A DNA stretch of 41,119 nt, taken from assembly GCA_024274705.1 (NCBI GenBank), contig JAJSAL010000009.1, positions 1 through 41,119 of the forward strand, written 5' to 3'. A program made the translations under genes and the position numbers. The notes under the pieces were generated by a model that made no database searches, was not told where the DNA came from, and worked only from the letters and a program-made list of their open reading frames with translations. Positions 1-7,238 of the stretch are shown here, in pieces. This stretch comes from Spirochaetota bacterium. Lineage in GTDB: Bacteria; Spirochaetota; Spirochaetia; SPDA01; JAJSAL01. The number at the start of each line of letters is the position of its first letter. Within the stretch, counting starts at the first letter, position 1.

Positions 1-146
1 AAGGCAATGCAGTACGAGCCGGTACCGCATCCGATATCGAGGGTACCGCCATGTGTGCTCAGGTGCGATGACAGGAATCCTACAGTTGCATCTTTTGCGG
101 GAAAGAGCTGATCGTAATACACGGCAAGAACATCATAAAAACCCAT
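1..146 (-). CDS. SAM-dependent methyltransferase, N-terminal fragment (cut by window edge)
   Basis: Only the first 48 codons are inside the window; the gene runs off the left edge. The reading frame starts at ATG 144-146 with a GGAG Shine-Dalgarno six bases upstream. It encodes an N-terminus with a Tyr-rich helix (MGFYDVLAVYYDQLFP) followed by the class I methyltransferase motif I, LDIGCGTGS, which binds S-adenosylmethionine. That motif, about 35 residues from the start, is typical of small stand-alone methyltransferases of the Methyltransf_11/25 type. The substrate cannot be told from this piece. A plausible promoter lies at 174-202. Confidence 0.8.
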   Translation of the reverse strand, partial: MGFYDVLAVYYDQLFPAKDATVGFLSSHLSTHGGTLDIGCGTGSYCIA

Positions 147-562
147 GGTGACTCCAGGATAAAACAGGACGATAGTATAATCTACTTATTACTACAGTGT
201 AACATCAAGGCTTAATAGCGTTAATCAGTAAAGAAATAGTAGACCATCGGGAGGGTGAATCAGCTTGGAAACCATTCTTTTTACGATAAAACGTTAGAAG
301 TTCTTATTCCGTATGAATTCGGGATATTTATTGATCCGCCGGATATAGAAAGGAATCTCATTATCCGGAATCCGTGCAGTACCGCGCACCTATCTCTTGA
401 AATCCTGATAATCGCACATTTTATACACCGCTCCTGCTGCTATTTTGTTTTCTATTATCTATTACAGGGAAATCAGTTATGCTACTTCAATTGACCGCAA
501 ATGCAGTATAATATGGACTGGTAATGGGAGTTATATCATCACGGCCCTAAGGAGATTATGGG
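147..562. other. AT-rich gene-poor stretch
   Basis: About 416 bases between the methyltransferase start and the nucleotidyltransferase cassette. It contains the methyltransferase promoter and a TATAAT hexamer at 507-512 that could serve the cassette downstream, though no good -35 is placed before it. One open frame of 79 codons (255-494) has a weak GGGAGGG upstream but low-complexity hydrophobic content and no family resemblance; I do not call it a gene. No repeat or RNA structure was recognised. Confidence 0.4.
174..202 (-). promoter_or_regulatory. Candidate sigma70 promoter for the methyltransferase gene
   Basis: On the minus strand a -10 like TATACT (174-179) follows a weak -35 like TTACAC (197-202) with a 17-base spacer, about 30 bases before the start codon. 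The -10 is good, the -35 poor. Confidence 0.35.
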
Positions 563-703
563 GTGATAGTTGGAAGGCTAAATGAAAAAGAGCCTTTATG
601 CGCATTGATAAAAATAGAAAATTGCCATTTAACAAATACATTAGAGCAGACACCGGCGCAGCTTAAAAGGATCATCATAAATCAGGCAAAGGAGTTAAAA
701 TGA
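563..703 (+). CDS. Small hypothetical protein at head of nucleotidyltransferase cassette
   Basis: A 46-codon frame starting at GTG 563 with AAGGAG about eight bases upstream (549-554). It ends in TGA 701-703, overlapping the ATG of the next gene (ATGA), the arrangement expected for translational coupling. The product (VIVGRLNEKEPLCALIKIEN...) is polar and ends in a Lys-rich segment; I do not recognise a family. The case for it being real is the good ribosome binding site plus the 4-base overlap with a more convincing gene. It could equally be the degraded tail of a larger gene whose start is lost: upstream, in the same frame, I see no longer open frame. Confidence 0.45.
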   Translation: MIVGRLNEKEPLCALIKIENCHLTNTLEQTPAQLKRIIINQAKELK

Positions 704-891
704 GATTAAATCGGAAAAAAGTTTCTATTTCTCGATTTGCTGAGAATGATATTGAGGAAGCTGCCCACTTAAAGAAATCCGAATTGCTTTCGTTTGTTTG
801 GGAGCTTACCGAAGAGATTTATTCACTCACGAGGAAATATGATGTTAAATCAAGATTACAAAGAAATGCTATCTCTATTACTCGAAAATAA
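700..891 (+). CDS. Small antitoxin-like partner of the nucleotidyltransferase
   Basis: A 63-residue protein starting at ATG 700 with GGAG six bases upstream. Its C-terminal half (residues about 28-63, with WELTEEIYSLTRKYDV and SRLQRN) resembles the small proteins that precede DUF6036/MNT-like nucleotidyltransferases, which share a W/L-E-L-T helix and a terminal R-x-L/R-x-R segment. It overlaps the nucleotidyltransferase gene by 53 bases in a different frame, so the two are made together. By analogy with HEPN/MNT and AbiE-like cassettes one member could neutralise the other, but that is inference. Codon use is AT-rich, unlike the genes to the right. Confidence 0.6.
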   Translation: MRLNRKKVSISRFAENDIEEAAHLKKSELLSFVWELTEEIYSLTRKYDVKSRLQRNAISITRK

Positions 892-1285
892 AGCTGATTT
901 TTTGTTAGTTGGTGCTTATGCATTAGCCATTCACGGTTTTCCAAGAGCAACAGCTGACATAGATATTTTTGTGAAAGCAGATTCTGAAAATGCCTCAATT
1001 ATCTATAAAACTCTTGAACAGTTTGGAGCACCTCTTAAAAATATGTCTGCTGAGGATTTTGCCCGTCCCGGGATTATTCTTCAAATTGGAGTTGCACCTC
1101 GTCGTATTGATATAATTACAAAAATTGATGGATTAACATATGATGAAGCATCTGAAGATAAAGAAATCATTGAGATAGAGGGACTGGCAATTCCTGTAAT
1201 ATCTAAGAAGAATCTTATTATCAATAAACTTGCAACCGGGCGTGAAAAAGATAGAATAGATGCCCAAAATCTTAAGAATTCATAA
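839..1285 (+). CDS. Nucleotidyltransferase, DUF6036/AbiEii-like superfamily
   Basis: Encodes 148 residues. The start is placed at ATG 839 (tandem ATG ATG) because GAGGAAA sits directly before it; an upstream in-frame ATG at 794 lacks such a site. The hallmark of the pol-beta-type nucleotidyltransferase fold is visible: VGAYALAIHG (about residues 26-35) then PRATADIDIF (37-46), giving the G-x-A-A-x-x-x-H-G / R-x-T-x-D-I-D signature with two metal-binding Asp. A later Asp in RRIDII (about 90) fits the third carboxylate. The tail with KKNLIINKLATGREKDRIDAQNL is typical of these proteins (K-x-x-x-G-R-x-K-D-x-x-D). Such enzymes occur in toxin-antitoxin and abortive-infection cassettes. The base composition is much more AT-rich than the rest of the window, suggesting transfer. 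Confidence 0.8.
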   Translation: MMLNQDYKEMLSLLLENKADFLLVGAYALAIHGFPRATADIDIFVKADSENASIIYKTLEQFGAPLKNMSAEDFARPGIILQIGVAPRRIDIITKIDGLTYDEASEDKEIIEIEGLAIPVISKKNLIINKLATGREKDRIDAQNLKNS

Positions 1286-1331
1286 ATCGGGCAGCGGTTC
1301 ACTTCACAGAGTAAACAAGTGCTATAGGCTT

Positions 1332-2273
1332 TCAGTGTAATTTCTTCAGTTTGTAGAACACACCCCGGTCCTGGCGAATTGTTTCGATCGTATCCTCATC
1401 CTCCAGAACACCGAGATACTTATTCACCTCGTTAATATGTATTCCAAGAATCTTCCCGAGGTCATCCAGGGTACAGGGACGACGGGCAATGGTTTCAAGA
1501 ATCGCCGTTTCCGTATCCTGCCGGTACGATTGTATACCCTTGCGCTCCGGCGCGGCTGCAATAATCCCGACATTTTCCAGATTCCAGAAGCCTGCTATCT
1601 TTTGCAGCTCTTTCCTGGGCGCGGCTTTCAGTCCTTCCACTGTTCCCGGCCGGTCGAGGGTGTTTATCTGGATACTGTCTGGCTTGATTCTCAAAAAAAC
1701 CTCTTTGAGCAGCCGGAGTTCCTCTTCGTTGTCGTTGTACCCGGGGAGTATCATGACTTCAAGCCACATCTGCCCCTCGAACTCTTTTTTAAAATCTATA
1801 AGACCCTGGATGTAATCCTCAGGGGTAAGGGTGTGAAAAGGCCGGTCAATTCTGCGAAAGGCCCTGCCCGATACCGCATCCAGTGATGGAAGCACTACAT
1901 TGGCAGCAAGAAGCTCTTCCTTCACAAGGGGATCACTTAAAAGGCTCCCATTGGTCAACACAGCAGCGGGTACCTCAGGCCAGTTAGTTTTAATAAAACG
2001 GAGCACATCCCCGATCCTTGAATTCAGCGTCGGCTCTCCCGCTCCGGAGAAGGTTATGAAATCCGGATGTGGATTCTCTTTGAAGAATTGTTTCAATTCC
2101 TCCATAACCTCATCGGCAGGAACATATTCCTTCCTTTCCAGGGTAAGATTTGTTGTCCTGCCGCATTCACAATAGACACAATTCAAAGTGCATACTTTAT
2201 GGGGCACAAGATCGACCCCCAGGGACATTCCCAATCTTCTCGATGGTACCGGTCCAAAAAGACAGGTATACAT
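1332..2273 (-). CDS. Radical SAM protein, COG0731-type Fe-S oxidoreductase
   Basis: 313 residues, ATG at 2271-2273 with AGGAG upstream. The N-terminus reads MYTCLFGPVPSRRLG, a signature of this group, followed by the radical SAM cluster motif C28-x3-C32-x2-C35 in CTLNCVYCECG. The SAM-binding elements GAGEPTLN (about 77-84) and TNGSLL are present. The last about 70 residues look like a winged helix (ETAILETIARRPCTLDDLGKILGIHINEVNKYLGVLE). Proteins of this type are related to TYW1-like and other uncharacterised radical SAM enzymes; the substrate is unknown. It lies 78 bases downstream of the broken NifX/ORP-like gene on the same strand and may be the last gene of that operon. Confidence 0.85.
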   Translation of the reverse strand: MYTCLFGPVPSRRLGMSLGVDLVPHKVCTLNCVYCECGRTTNLTLERKEYVPADEVMEELKQFFKENPHPDFITFSGAGEPTLNSRIGDVLRFIKTNWPEVPAAVLTNGSLLSDPLVKEELLAANVVLPSLDAVSGRAFRRIDRPFHTLTPEDYIQGLIDFKKEFEGQMWLEVMILPGYNDNEEELRLLKEVFLRIKPDSIQINTLDRPGTVEGLKAAPRKELQKIAGFWNLENVGIIAAAPERKGIQSYRQDTETAILETIARRPCTLDDLGKILGIHINEVNKYLGVLEDEDTIETIRQDRGVFYKLKKLH

Positions 2274-2351
2274 GATAGAAGCTCCTTATTTTTTTTCGAT
2301 AGTTCTGTCTGTTCCGACTACCGCGCCCACCGATAGATACACGGAGTATAA

Positions 2352-2690
2352 CTAAAACTGTGTTAGATTTCCGCTTTTATATGCTTCATATGCTTCTTTT
2401 ACGGTCATCTGGCCTTGCGCTGGTAAATATTTTTAATCTGCCTGCTGCAGGGCCGTAGCGGCATTGCCTCCGGGACCATTCCCGGTAACGAGCACATCCG
2501 GATGCATTTCAAAGAGTTTTTGTGCCGTCTGTGGGCCTGCTCCATGGGCTACTCCTTCGACTACCCGGTTATCAAAGTGGGTATACTCATCCTTCTCTTC
2601 ATCGTAGATTAAAATGAATTCGGTCCTTCCAAACCGCGGATCCATCATGGAATCCGAAGCGGTTCCTTTGCTTGTAAATGCAATTCTCAT
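2352..2690 (-). pseudogene. NifX/ORP-like dinitrogenase iron-molybdenum cofactor protein, interrupted by in-frame TAA
   Basis: The start (ATG 2690, AGGAG upstream) opens an 85-residue frame typical of the NifX/NifB-C-terminal fold: MRIAFTSKG, DPRFGR, then GAGPQTAQKL and DVLVTGNGPGGNA. It stops at TAA 2433-2435. Reading on in the same frame gives KYLPAQGQMTVKEAYEAYKS and a stop at 2352-2354, which is exactly the conserved C-terminal helix of this family (a T-V-K-E-A-x-E-x-Y/F-K-x-G pattern). Total length would be 112 codons, the usual family size. So the gene is one nonsense codon away from full length, with perhaps one residue also missing just after it. Family members bind Fe-Mo or Mo-Cu clusters; the neighbours point to the orange protein type. 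It may be a pseudogene, a consensus error, or give a truncated product. Confidence 0.75.
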
Positions 2691-2703
2691 AATTCTCTTC
2701 TCC

Positions 2704-3582
2704 TTATACGTCTATTATCTGTTTTGTTTTCCGCCAGCATCCGGTTATCACATCCATCCGCCCACTTTCTTTATATTCAACAATGGTCTGACCCATTGTC
2801 ATAGCCTTAGTAAAGGTTTCATCATAGGGAAGGTCTGTAAGGTGGATAATATCCTCTTTGTCAAGAAAGGCTTTTATCGCTTCAGCAACCACGGGATTCA
2901 AATCGGCTTTGTTAATGATACACCCGGATTTGATACTGAATTTTTTTACCAGTTCATGGACACGTTTCAGGTCATGAAGACCGGCAACCGTCGGCTCGGT
3001 AACGAGGATAACAAAGTCAGCCCCCGACAGAGAGGAAACAACCGGACAGCCGATCCCGGGAGAACCGTCCACCAGGACAATCGCCTTACCCGTTTCCTCA
3101 GCAATTCTCTTGGCCTCATTTTTGATCCTGGCAACCAGCTTGCCGGAATTTTCCGCGCCAATCCCAAGCCTGGCATGAACCATTGTTCCGCCGGTTTTTA
3201 TCGTGGATATATACCATTGCCCCACATTCTGTTCTTCCATCGCAATAGCCTCTACCGGGCAGACTCGGGCACAGTACCCGCAGCCCTCGCAGTCAAGGGG
3301 TATAACAGTATGGGCGCCATCAATGACCTGGATAGCATTGTACCGGCAGATCTCTGCACACTTACCGCAATTGGTACAGGTATCCTGATCAATTTTCGCA
3401 ATAACACCACTATAGAAATCTTCCACAGAATCGAAATCGGGGTTCATCAACATGTGCATATCCGCGGCATCAACATCGCAGTCCGCCGTAACAATATCTT
3501 TGCCGCCCAAATATGCAAACGAAGCTGTGATGGATGTCTTTCCCGTATCACCTTTGCCGGAGATAACGACAATTTCTTTCAT
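2704..3582 (-). CDS. MinD-family P-loop ATPase with inserted 2x[4Fe-4S] ferredoxin domain (first of pair)
   Basis: 292 residues. A deviant Walker A motif ISGKGDTGKTS spans residues 8-17 (the usual second Gly of KGGxGK is Asp here). The inserted ferredoxin domain has C69-x2-C72-x2-C75-x3-C79 and C98-x2-C101-x2-C104-x3-C108. After it come VLVDGSPGIGCPV (Walker B-like with a Cys) and VTEPTVAGLHDLKR, both typical of the COG1149 group. These proteins form a pair with the next gene and in Desulfovibrio belong to the orange-protein complex, where they are thought to help assemble or insert a metal cluster. ATG overlaps the stop of the upstream gene by 4 bases (3579-3582), so the pair is coupled. Confidence 0.9.
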   Translation of the reverse strand: MKEIVVISGKGDTGKTSITASFAYLGGKDIVTADCDVDAADMHMLMNPDFDSVEDFYSGVIAKIDQDTCTNCGKCAEICRYNAIQVIDGAHTVIPLDCEGCGYCARVCPVEAIAMEEQNVGQWYISTIKTGGTMVHARLGIGAENSGKLVARIKNEAKRIAEETGKAIVLVDGSPGIGCPVVSSLSGADFVILVTEPTVAGLHDLKRVHELVKKFSIKSGCIINKADLNPVVAEAIKAFLDKEDIIHLTDLPYDETFTKAMTMGQTIVEYKESGRMDVITGCWRKTKQIIDV

Positions 3583-4445
3583 GTTTTCTTTCTGTCGTTT
3601 ATGCCGAGTATATAGTCGGCAATTTTTTCTAATTCCCGCTCGACCTCCGGTATTTTCTTATAAATCAAACGACCTCTGGAATAAAGCTCAGCAATCCGCC
3701 TCTTATTAGGCAGCTTTGCCGGAACAGGGATGTTTGCATCTTCGCAGTACCTCAGAACATCATCATTCCCTATACCGTACCGGTTAATGACTACCGCAAA
3801 ACGTTTTTCCAGCGCCCGCATGGTCTCCACGGCAAGTTTGAGGTCATGCAGTCCGAAGGGGGTAGGTTCGGTTACCAGTATGACGAAATCGGCATCCTTC
3901 GTTGCCTCGATTACCGGGCATGATGTTCCCGGCGGGGAATCGTATACTTTCAATACCTCGATGGGGAAGTTCTTCTCCACGTAGGCGATGGTCTGCGCAA
4001 TCAACGGTACCGCTTGCTCCTGTCCAATATCGAGCCTGCTTTCCACAAAAGAGAACAGGTCCGTTTCAAAATACTTCAACTCCCCCATCTTTTCGCCAGC
4101 CATCGGCAGGGCTTCGACCGGGCATAACTCCGAACAGGCATAACAGCCGTGGCAGAGTTCCGGGAATACCATAATTTGATTAACCATCTTGATAATGGAG
4201 TGGAAATTACACACCTTTTGGCAGAGCCCGCAGAGGGTACACTTGTTCTTGTCCCAGACAGGGACCATTTTAAACGTGTCTTCACGGTGTCTTAACTCGC
4301 CCTTTATGAAAAGACCGGAATTCGGTTCTTCCACATCCAGATCCACTAACACAACGGAGCGTGATTCAGCTAAATAGCTTGCAAGGTTTGTGGCGAGGGT
4401 TGTTTTGCCCGTCCCTCCTTTACCGCTTGCTATTGCCATTTTCAT
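3579..4445 (-). CDS. MinD-family P-loop ATPase with inserted 2x[4Fe-4S] ferredoxin domain (second of pair)
   Basis: 288 residues, paralogue of the downstream gene, with the canonical deviant Walker A SGKGGTGKTT (residues 7-16). Ferredoxin cysteines sit at C69, C72, C75, C79 and C98, C101, C104, C108, the same numbering as its partner, so the insert is at the same place in the fold. DSPPGTSCPV and VTEPTPFGLHDLKL are the matching switch segments. The product is expected to be a cytoplasmic iron-sulfur ATPase forming a hetero-pair. The start ATG 4443-4445 lies 48 bases after the stop of the Gly-rich protein gene; the intervening bases contain an AGG-type site. Role in cluster assembly is inferred from family and context. 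Confidence 0.9.
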   Translation of the reverse strand: MKMAIASGKGGTGKTTLATNLASYLAESRSVVLVDLDVEEPNSGLFIKGELRHREDTFKMVPVWDKNKCTLCGLCQKVCNFHSIIKMVNQIMVFPELCHGCYACSELCPVEALPMAGEKMGELKYFETDLFSFVESRLDIGQEQAVPLIAQTIAYVEKNFPIEVLKVYDSPPGTSCPVIEATKDADFVILVTEPTPFGLHDLKLAVETMRALEKRFAVVINRYGIGNDDVLRYCEDANIPVPAKLPNKRRIAELYSRGRLIYKKIPEVERELEKIADYILGINDRKKT

Positions 4446-4492
4446 CCTTTGGCTTTTCCCCTGTCGTTAAAAAGCTCTTCCCGAATCATCGT

Positions 4493-4723
4493 TTAACCGC
4501 AATTCGGGCATTTCAGTTTTGTACACGGTTCGCCCTGCTGATGATCGAGGTGTGTACCGCATTTCGCGCAGATACACATCCCCGCGGGACCATAAGCACC
4601 ACCACTGTTCCTGCCGCGGCCGCGGCCGCCACCGCCGGTAGAACCTTTTCCCATTCCTCTTCCTGTTCCTGTTCCCGCTCCCGCTCCCATTCCATCGGGT
4701 CCTGTTCCGTCTTTTCTTGGCAT
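4493..4723 (-). CDS. Gly-rich DUF5320-like protein with C-terminal zinc ribbon
   Basis: 76 residues. It begins MPRKDGTGPDGMG, the signature start of the small Gly/Met-rich proteins (DUF5320 group, usually MPxGDGTGPxGxG) found beside NifX/ORP-like and MinD-ferredoxin genes in anaerobes. The centre is a low-complexity Gly run made by imperfect 6-base DNA repeats (about 4600-4700). The C-terminal 28 residues hold two cysteine knuckles, CAKC and CPNC, plus further Cys, giving a zinc-ribbon or rubredoxin-like metal site. Function is unknown; a metal-carrier or scaffold role for the cluster proteins is only a guess. It starts two bases after the stop of the DUF134 gene. Confidence 0.75.
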   Translation of the reverse strand: MPRKDGTGPDGMGAGAGTGTGRGMGKGSTGGGGRGRGRNSGGAYGPAGMCICAKCGTHLDHQQGEPCTKLKCPNCG

Positions 4724-4725
4724 TT

Positions 4726-5184
4726 CTAACTCCTTCTGGTTATTCGGTCATACTGCTGGCAGCACCTGCCATGTCCGTATCCGCCTGCCATATCCAGCAG
4801 GTTTTCCGATCCGCAATTCGGACACAAGTTCAGTTCATCTTTGAATCCAATATTGAACATATGACCACAACTTACACATCGAATAATATTGCCCCTGAAG
4901 TGGATACAACCGCCCTCGATATAGAGTTCTTTTCCCTCTATAAGAAAGGCCGAAACCTTTTTACGAGCCTTTTCCAGGAGCCTGGTAAAAGTAGATCGTG
5001 AAATCTCCATCTCTATCGAGGCCTCTTCATGCTCCATCTGCAGGTAATCAGCCAACCTCACCGCCTCATACTCATCAAGAGAGAGGTTAATCTGCTGGAG
5101 GTGACTCTTCATAATCCCCGTTGGCTTAAATGATGAATAAAGAGGCGGCTGCTTTACACTCCTTTCCTTTTTAGGTCTTGACAT
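4726..5184 (-). CDS. DUF134-family helix-turn-helix regulator with zinc ribbon
   Basis: 152 residues. The N-terminal MSRPKKERSV...PLYSSFKPTG, the LSLDEYEAVRLADYLQMEHEEASIEM region and the sigma-region-4-like helix-turn-helix ISRSTFTRLLEKARKKVSAFLIEGKEL are diagnostic for the DUF134 (PF02001) family. A C-terminal extension has a zinc ribbon with CVSC and CPNC pairs (about residues 103-127). Members are predicted transcription factors usually encoded next to NifX/ORP-like and MinD-ferredoxin genes, as here. It is the first gene of the minus-strand operon, and the palindrome inside its promoter at 5221-5236 is a natural autoregulatory target. Direct DNA binding is inferred. Confidence 0.85.
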   Translation of the reverse strand: MSRPKKERSVKQPPLYSSFKPTGIMKSHLQQINLSLDEYEAVRLADYLQMEHEEASIEMEISRSTFTRLLEKARKKVSAFLIEGKELYIEGGCIHFRGNIIRCVSCGHMFNIGFKDELNLCPNCGSENLLDMAGGYGHGRCCQQYDRITRRS

Positions 5185-5214
5185 AACTCAACCTCTGGTA
5201 TAACCCTTTTATAT

Positions 5215-5244
5215 ATTATAATGAACATATGTGCATTAAGTCAA
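5215..5244 (-). promoter_or_regulatory. Sigma70-type promoter of the DUF134/MinD operon
   Basis: Minus strand: -35 TTGACT (5239-5244) and -10 TATAAT (5215-5220) with an 18-base spacer, about 30 bases before the DUF134 start codon. This is the best promoter match in the window. Confidence 0.7.
5221..5236. promoter_or_regulatory. Palindromic operator candidate inside the promoter spacer
   Basis: ATGAACATATGTGCAT is a 16-base palindrome broken at only one symmetric pair (a/g). It fills the spacer between -35 and -10, so a dimer bound there would block RNA polymerase. A half-site-like ACATAT recurs at 5256-5261. The likely ligand is the DUF134 protein itself. Confidence 0.5.
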
Positions 5245-5285
5245 GAGAGTTAGTACATATCAGGTAGCGTTTATCACAGTAATGA

Positions 5286-5314
5286 TTGATTATGCAGAAT
5301 ATACAGAATATACT
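5286..5314 (+). promoter_or_regulatory. Promoter of the ASKHA/[2Fe-2S] gene
   Basis: TTGATT (5286-5291) and TATACT (5309-5314) are separated by 17 bases. The spacer and -10 overlap a tandem 9-base repeat CAGAATATA at 5295-5312. The promoter is divergent from the DUF134 operon promoter, about 42 bases away. Confidence 0.6.
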
Positions 5315-5349
5315 ATCTTGTAAGGTGAGACCACATTGAGGAGCACACA

Positions 5350-7194
5350 GTGAGTCAGGAATGTACAATAACGGTCAACTACATCGGTAAAACGGCAGAA
5401 GTATTCTGTAGTCCCGGAAGTATCCTTCTGGAATCGCTTACGAAAGAGCAGACCGCCTTTATCGATACCCCCTGCGGCGGGAAGGGTTTATGCGGAAAAT
5501 GCAAAATCCTGGTTTCCGGAAAGGACCTGCCGCCCCTTACACAGAAGGAAACGGAAAAACTTACCCCAAAAGAAATAGAAAGAGGATACCGGCTGGCGTG
5601 TATGACTCCTGTTGTATCGGATATAGAGGTGGAAATTGAAACGAACATATCCAAGGCAACGATCCTCGAAGATGGAGTAGAATTCGATGTAGATCTTCTT
5701 CCCAGTATTCGAAAACAGTACTTGACCCTTGAAAAACCGGACCTCGAAGACCAGAGAGACGACTTCAGCCGGGTACGGGACGCCCTGAATATCAAGGGTT
5801 TTCGCATGCCCCTGCAGGAACTATACAATCTTCCGGAAACACTCAGAGAGCATGATTTCAAGGTAACCGCCGCTCACAATAAAAGCTATATCATCAAAGT
5901 GGAACCCGGGGACACCACAAATGCAAATTATGGAGTAGCTGTTGATATAGGAACAACTACCGTCGTAGTTTATCTCCTCGATCTCTATTCCGGGGCACAA
6001 ATCGGTGCTGTTTCAGGGCTCAATTCACAGAAATCCTTTGGGCAGGATGTAATATCCCGGATAAACCACACCATGCAGAAAAGTGAAGGTCTGGAACATC
6101 TGCAGAAGAGGATAATCACCCAGCTCAACGAAATGATCTGGGATCTTGCCGAACGAAACGGAATAGCTGTCGAAAACATCTACAGCATCGTACTCGCGGG
6201 AAACACCACTATGGTGCACCTCGCTGCAGGCCTCCCGCCAAAATACATTGCATTAACGCCGTTCATTCCGGTCATAAAGGACCGGATCGTGGTACCTGCC
6301 AGGGAACTGGGTATCGAAATTTCAAAATCGGGCTATGCTTACATACTCCCCGGTATTTCAGCATATGTCGGGGCAGATATCGTTGCAGGCACCCTTGCCA
6401 GCGGATTAGCAGGGCAGGAGAACCTGAGTCTCCTTATCGATATAGGTACTAACGGCGAAATCGTGTTAGGGAACAATAAAGGGCTGGTGTGCTGCTCTAC
6501 CGCAGCAGGACCCGCTTTTGAAGGGGCCCACATACGATGCGGCGTGGGCGGCATTTCAGGAGCTATCAATACGGTAACAACTGGGAAAACCGGAATTTCA
6601 TACACTACCATCGACAACCATCGTCCTCTGGGTATCTGCGGATCCGGTATCGTGGATGCCCTTGCCATCCTTATACAAAACGGGATAGTGGATGAAACCG
6701 GCCGGTTCCTGAGCAGTGAAGAGTGCAGGGAGCTTCATATCCCCCTTGCAGACCGTATCATCGAAGATGAATCCGGTTACGCTTTTGTACTGGCGCCCGA
6801 AGGAGAGACAAAAAACGGGGAGCCTATTATCCTGACTCAGAAAGATGTCCGGGAAATTCAGCTTGCCAAGGCTTCGATTGCAGCGGGTATCCGGACCCTG
6901 ATGAAGCACACCGGCAGGACGGAAGACGACATCGTTACGGTTTACCTGGCAGGCGGTTTTGGAAGCTATATTGATAAGGAAAGCGCTGTACAAATCGGGT
7001 TGATACCGGAACGTATGGAGAACAAGATAAAAGTCATTGGGAATGCAGCCGGAACCGGGGCTATCATGTCCTCCATTTCGGAAAACTGTCTCCTCGACTG
7101 TGACCGGATTGTGAAACTGGCAACATATATTGAACTCTCCTCCTCTCCGGTATTTCAGGAGGAATACATCAATAATATGTATTTCAAAAGATGA
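5350..7194 (+). CDS. [2Fe-2S] ferredoxin-ASKHA protein (DUF4445; corrinoid activation/regeneration type)
   Basis: 614 residues. Start is GTG 5350, chosen because GAGGAG lies 7 bases before it. The N-terminal plant-type ferredoxin domain has C42-x5-C48-x2-C51 and C84 (PCGGKGLCGKCKI, then RLACMT). A linker follows, then a C-terminal ASKHA ATPase domain with phosphate-1 motif DIGTTT (199-204) and a later LLIDIGTNGEIVLG. This architecture is that of RamA/RACE-like reductive activators of corrinoid-dependent methyltransferases, which use ATP to drive one-electron reduction of Co(II) corrinoid. No corrinoid protein or methyltransferase lies within the window, so the partner is elsewhere or differs. 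It is transcribed away from the ORP-like operon, sharing a 165-base control region. Confidence 0.85.
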   Translation: MSQECTITVNYIGKTAEVFCSPGSILLESLTKEQTAFIDTPCGGKGLCGKCKILVSGKDLPPLTQKETEKLTPKEIERGYRLACMTPVVSDIEVEIETNISKATILEDGVEFDVDLLPSIRKQYLTLEKPDLEDQRDDFSRVRDALNIKGFRMPLQELYNLPETLREHDFKVTAAHNKSYIIKVEPGDTTNANYGVAVDIGTTTVVVYLLDLYSGAQIGAVSGLNSQKSFGQDVISRINHTMQKSEGLEHLQKRIITQLNEMIWDLAERNGIAVENIYSIVLAGNTTMVHLAAGLPPKYIALTPFIPVIKDRIVVPARELGIEISKSGYAYILPGISAYVGADIVAGTLASGLAGQENLSLLIDIGTNGEIVLGNNKGLVCCSTAAGPAFEGAHIRCGVGGISGAINTVTTGKTGISYTTIDNHRPLGICGSGIVDALAILIQNGIVDETGRFLSSEECRELHIPLADRIIEDESGYAFVLAPEGETKNGEPIILTQKDVREIQLAKASIAAGIRTLMKHTGRTEDDIVTVYLAGGFGSYIDKESAVQIGLIPERMENKIKVIGNAAGTGAIMSSISENCLLDCDRIVKLATYIELSSSPVFQEEYINNMYFKR

Positions 7195-7238
7195 TCTGCG
7201 GCTACCCCGGGTAGTACAGAGTGCTTCAACAGGGGAAG

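Noticed and set aside
255-494. 79-codon open frame in the AT-rich stretch
   Set aside because: No family resemblance, hydrophobic low-complexity tail, and an open frame of this length is expected by chance in such sequence.
2433-2435. TAA read as selenocysteine or programmed readthrough
   Set aside because: Selenocysteine uses TGA, and no SECIS-like hairpin or readthrough context is seen.
2614-3615. 333-codon plus-strand open frame
   Set aside because: Antisense to the well-supported MinD-ferredoxin gene; it has no motif and its codon pattern mirrors the real gene.
4600-4710. Short repeats as a CRISPR or minisatellite
   Set aside because: They are imperfect 6-base codon repeats encoding the Gly-rich segment of a real protein, with no spacers.
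7197-7215. Palindrome CTACCCCGGGTAG as a terminator between the ASKHA and dGTPase genes
   Set aside because: The arms leave only a one-base loop and there is no T-run on either strand.
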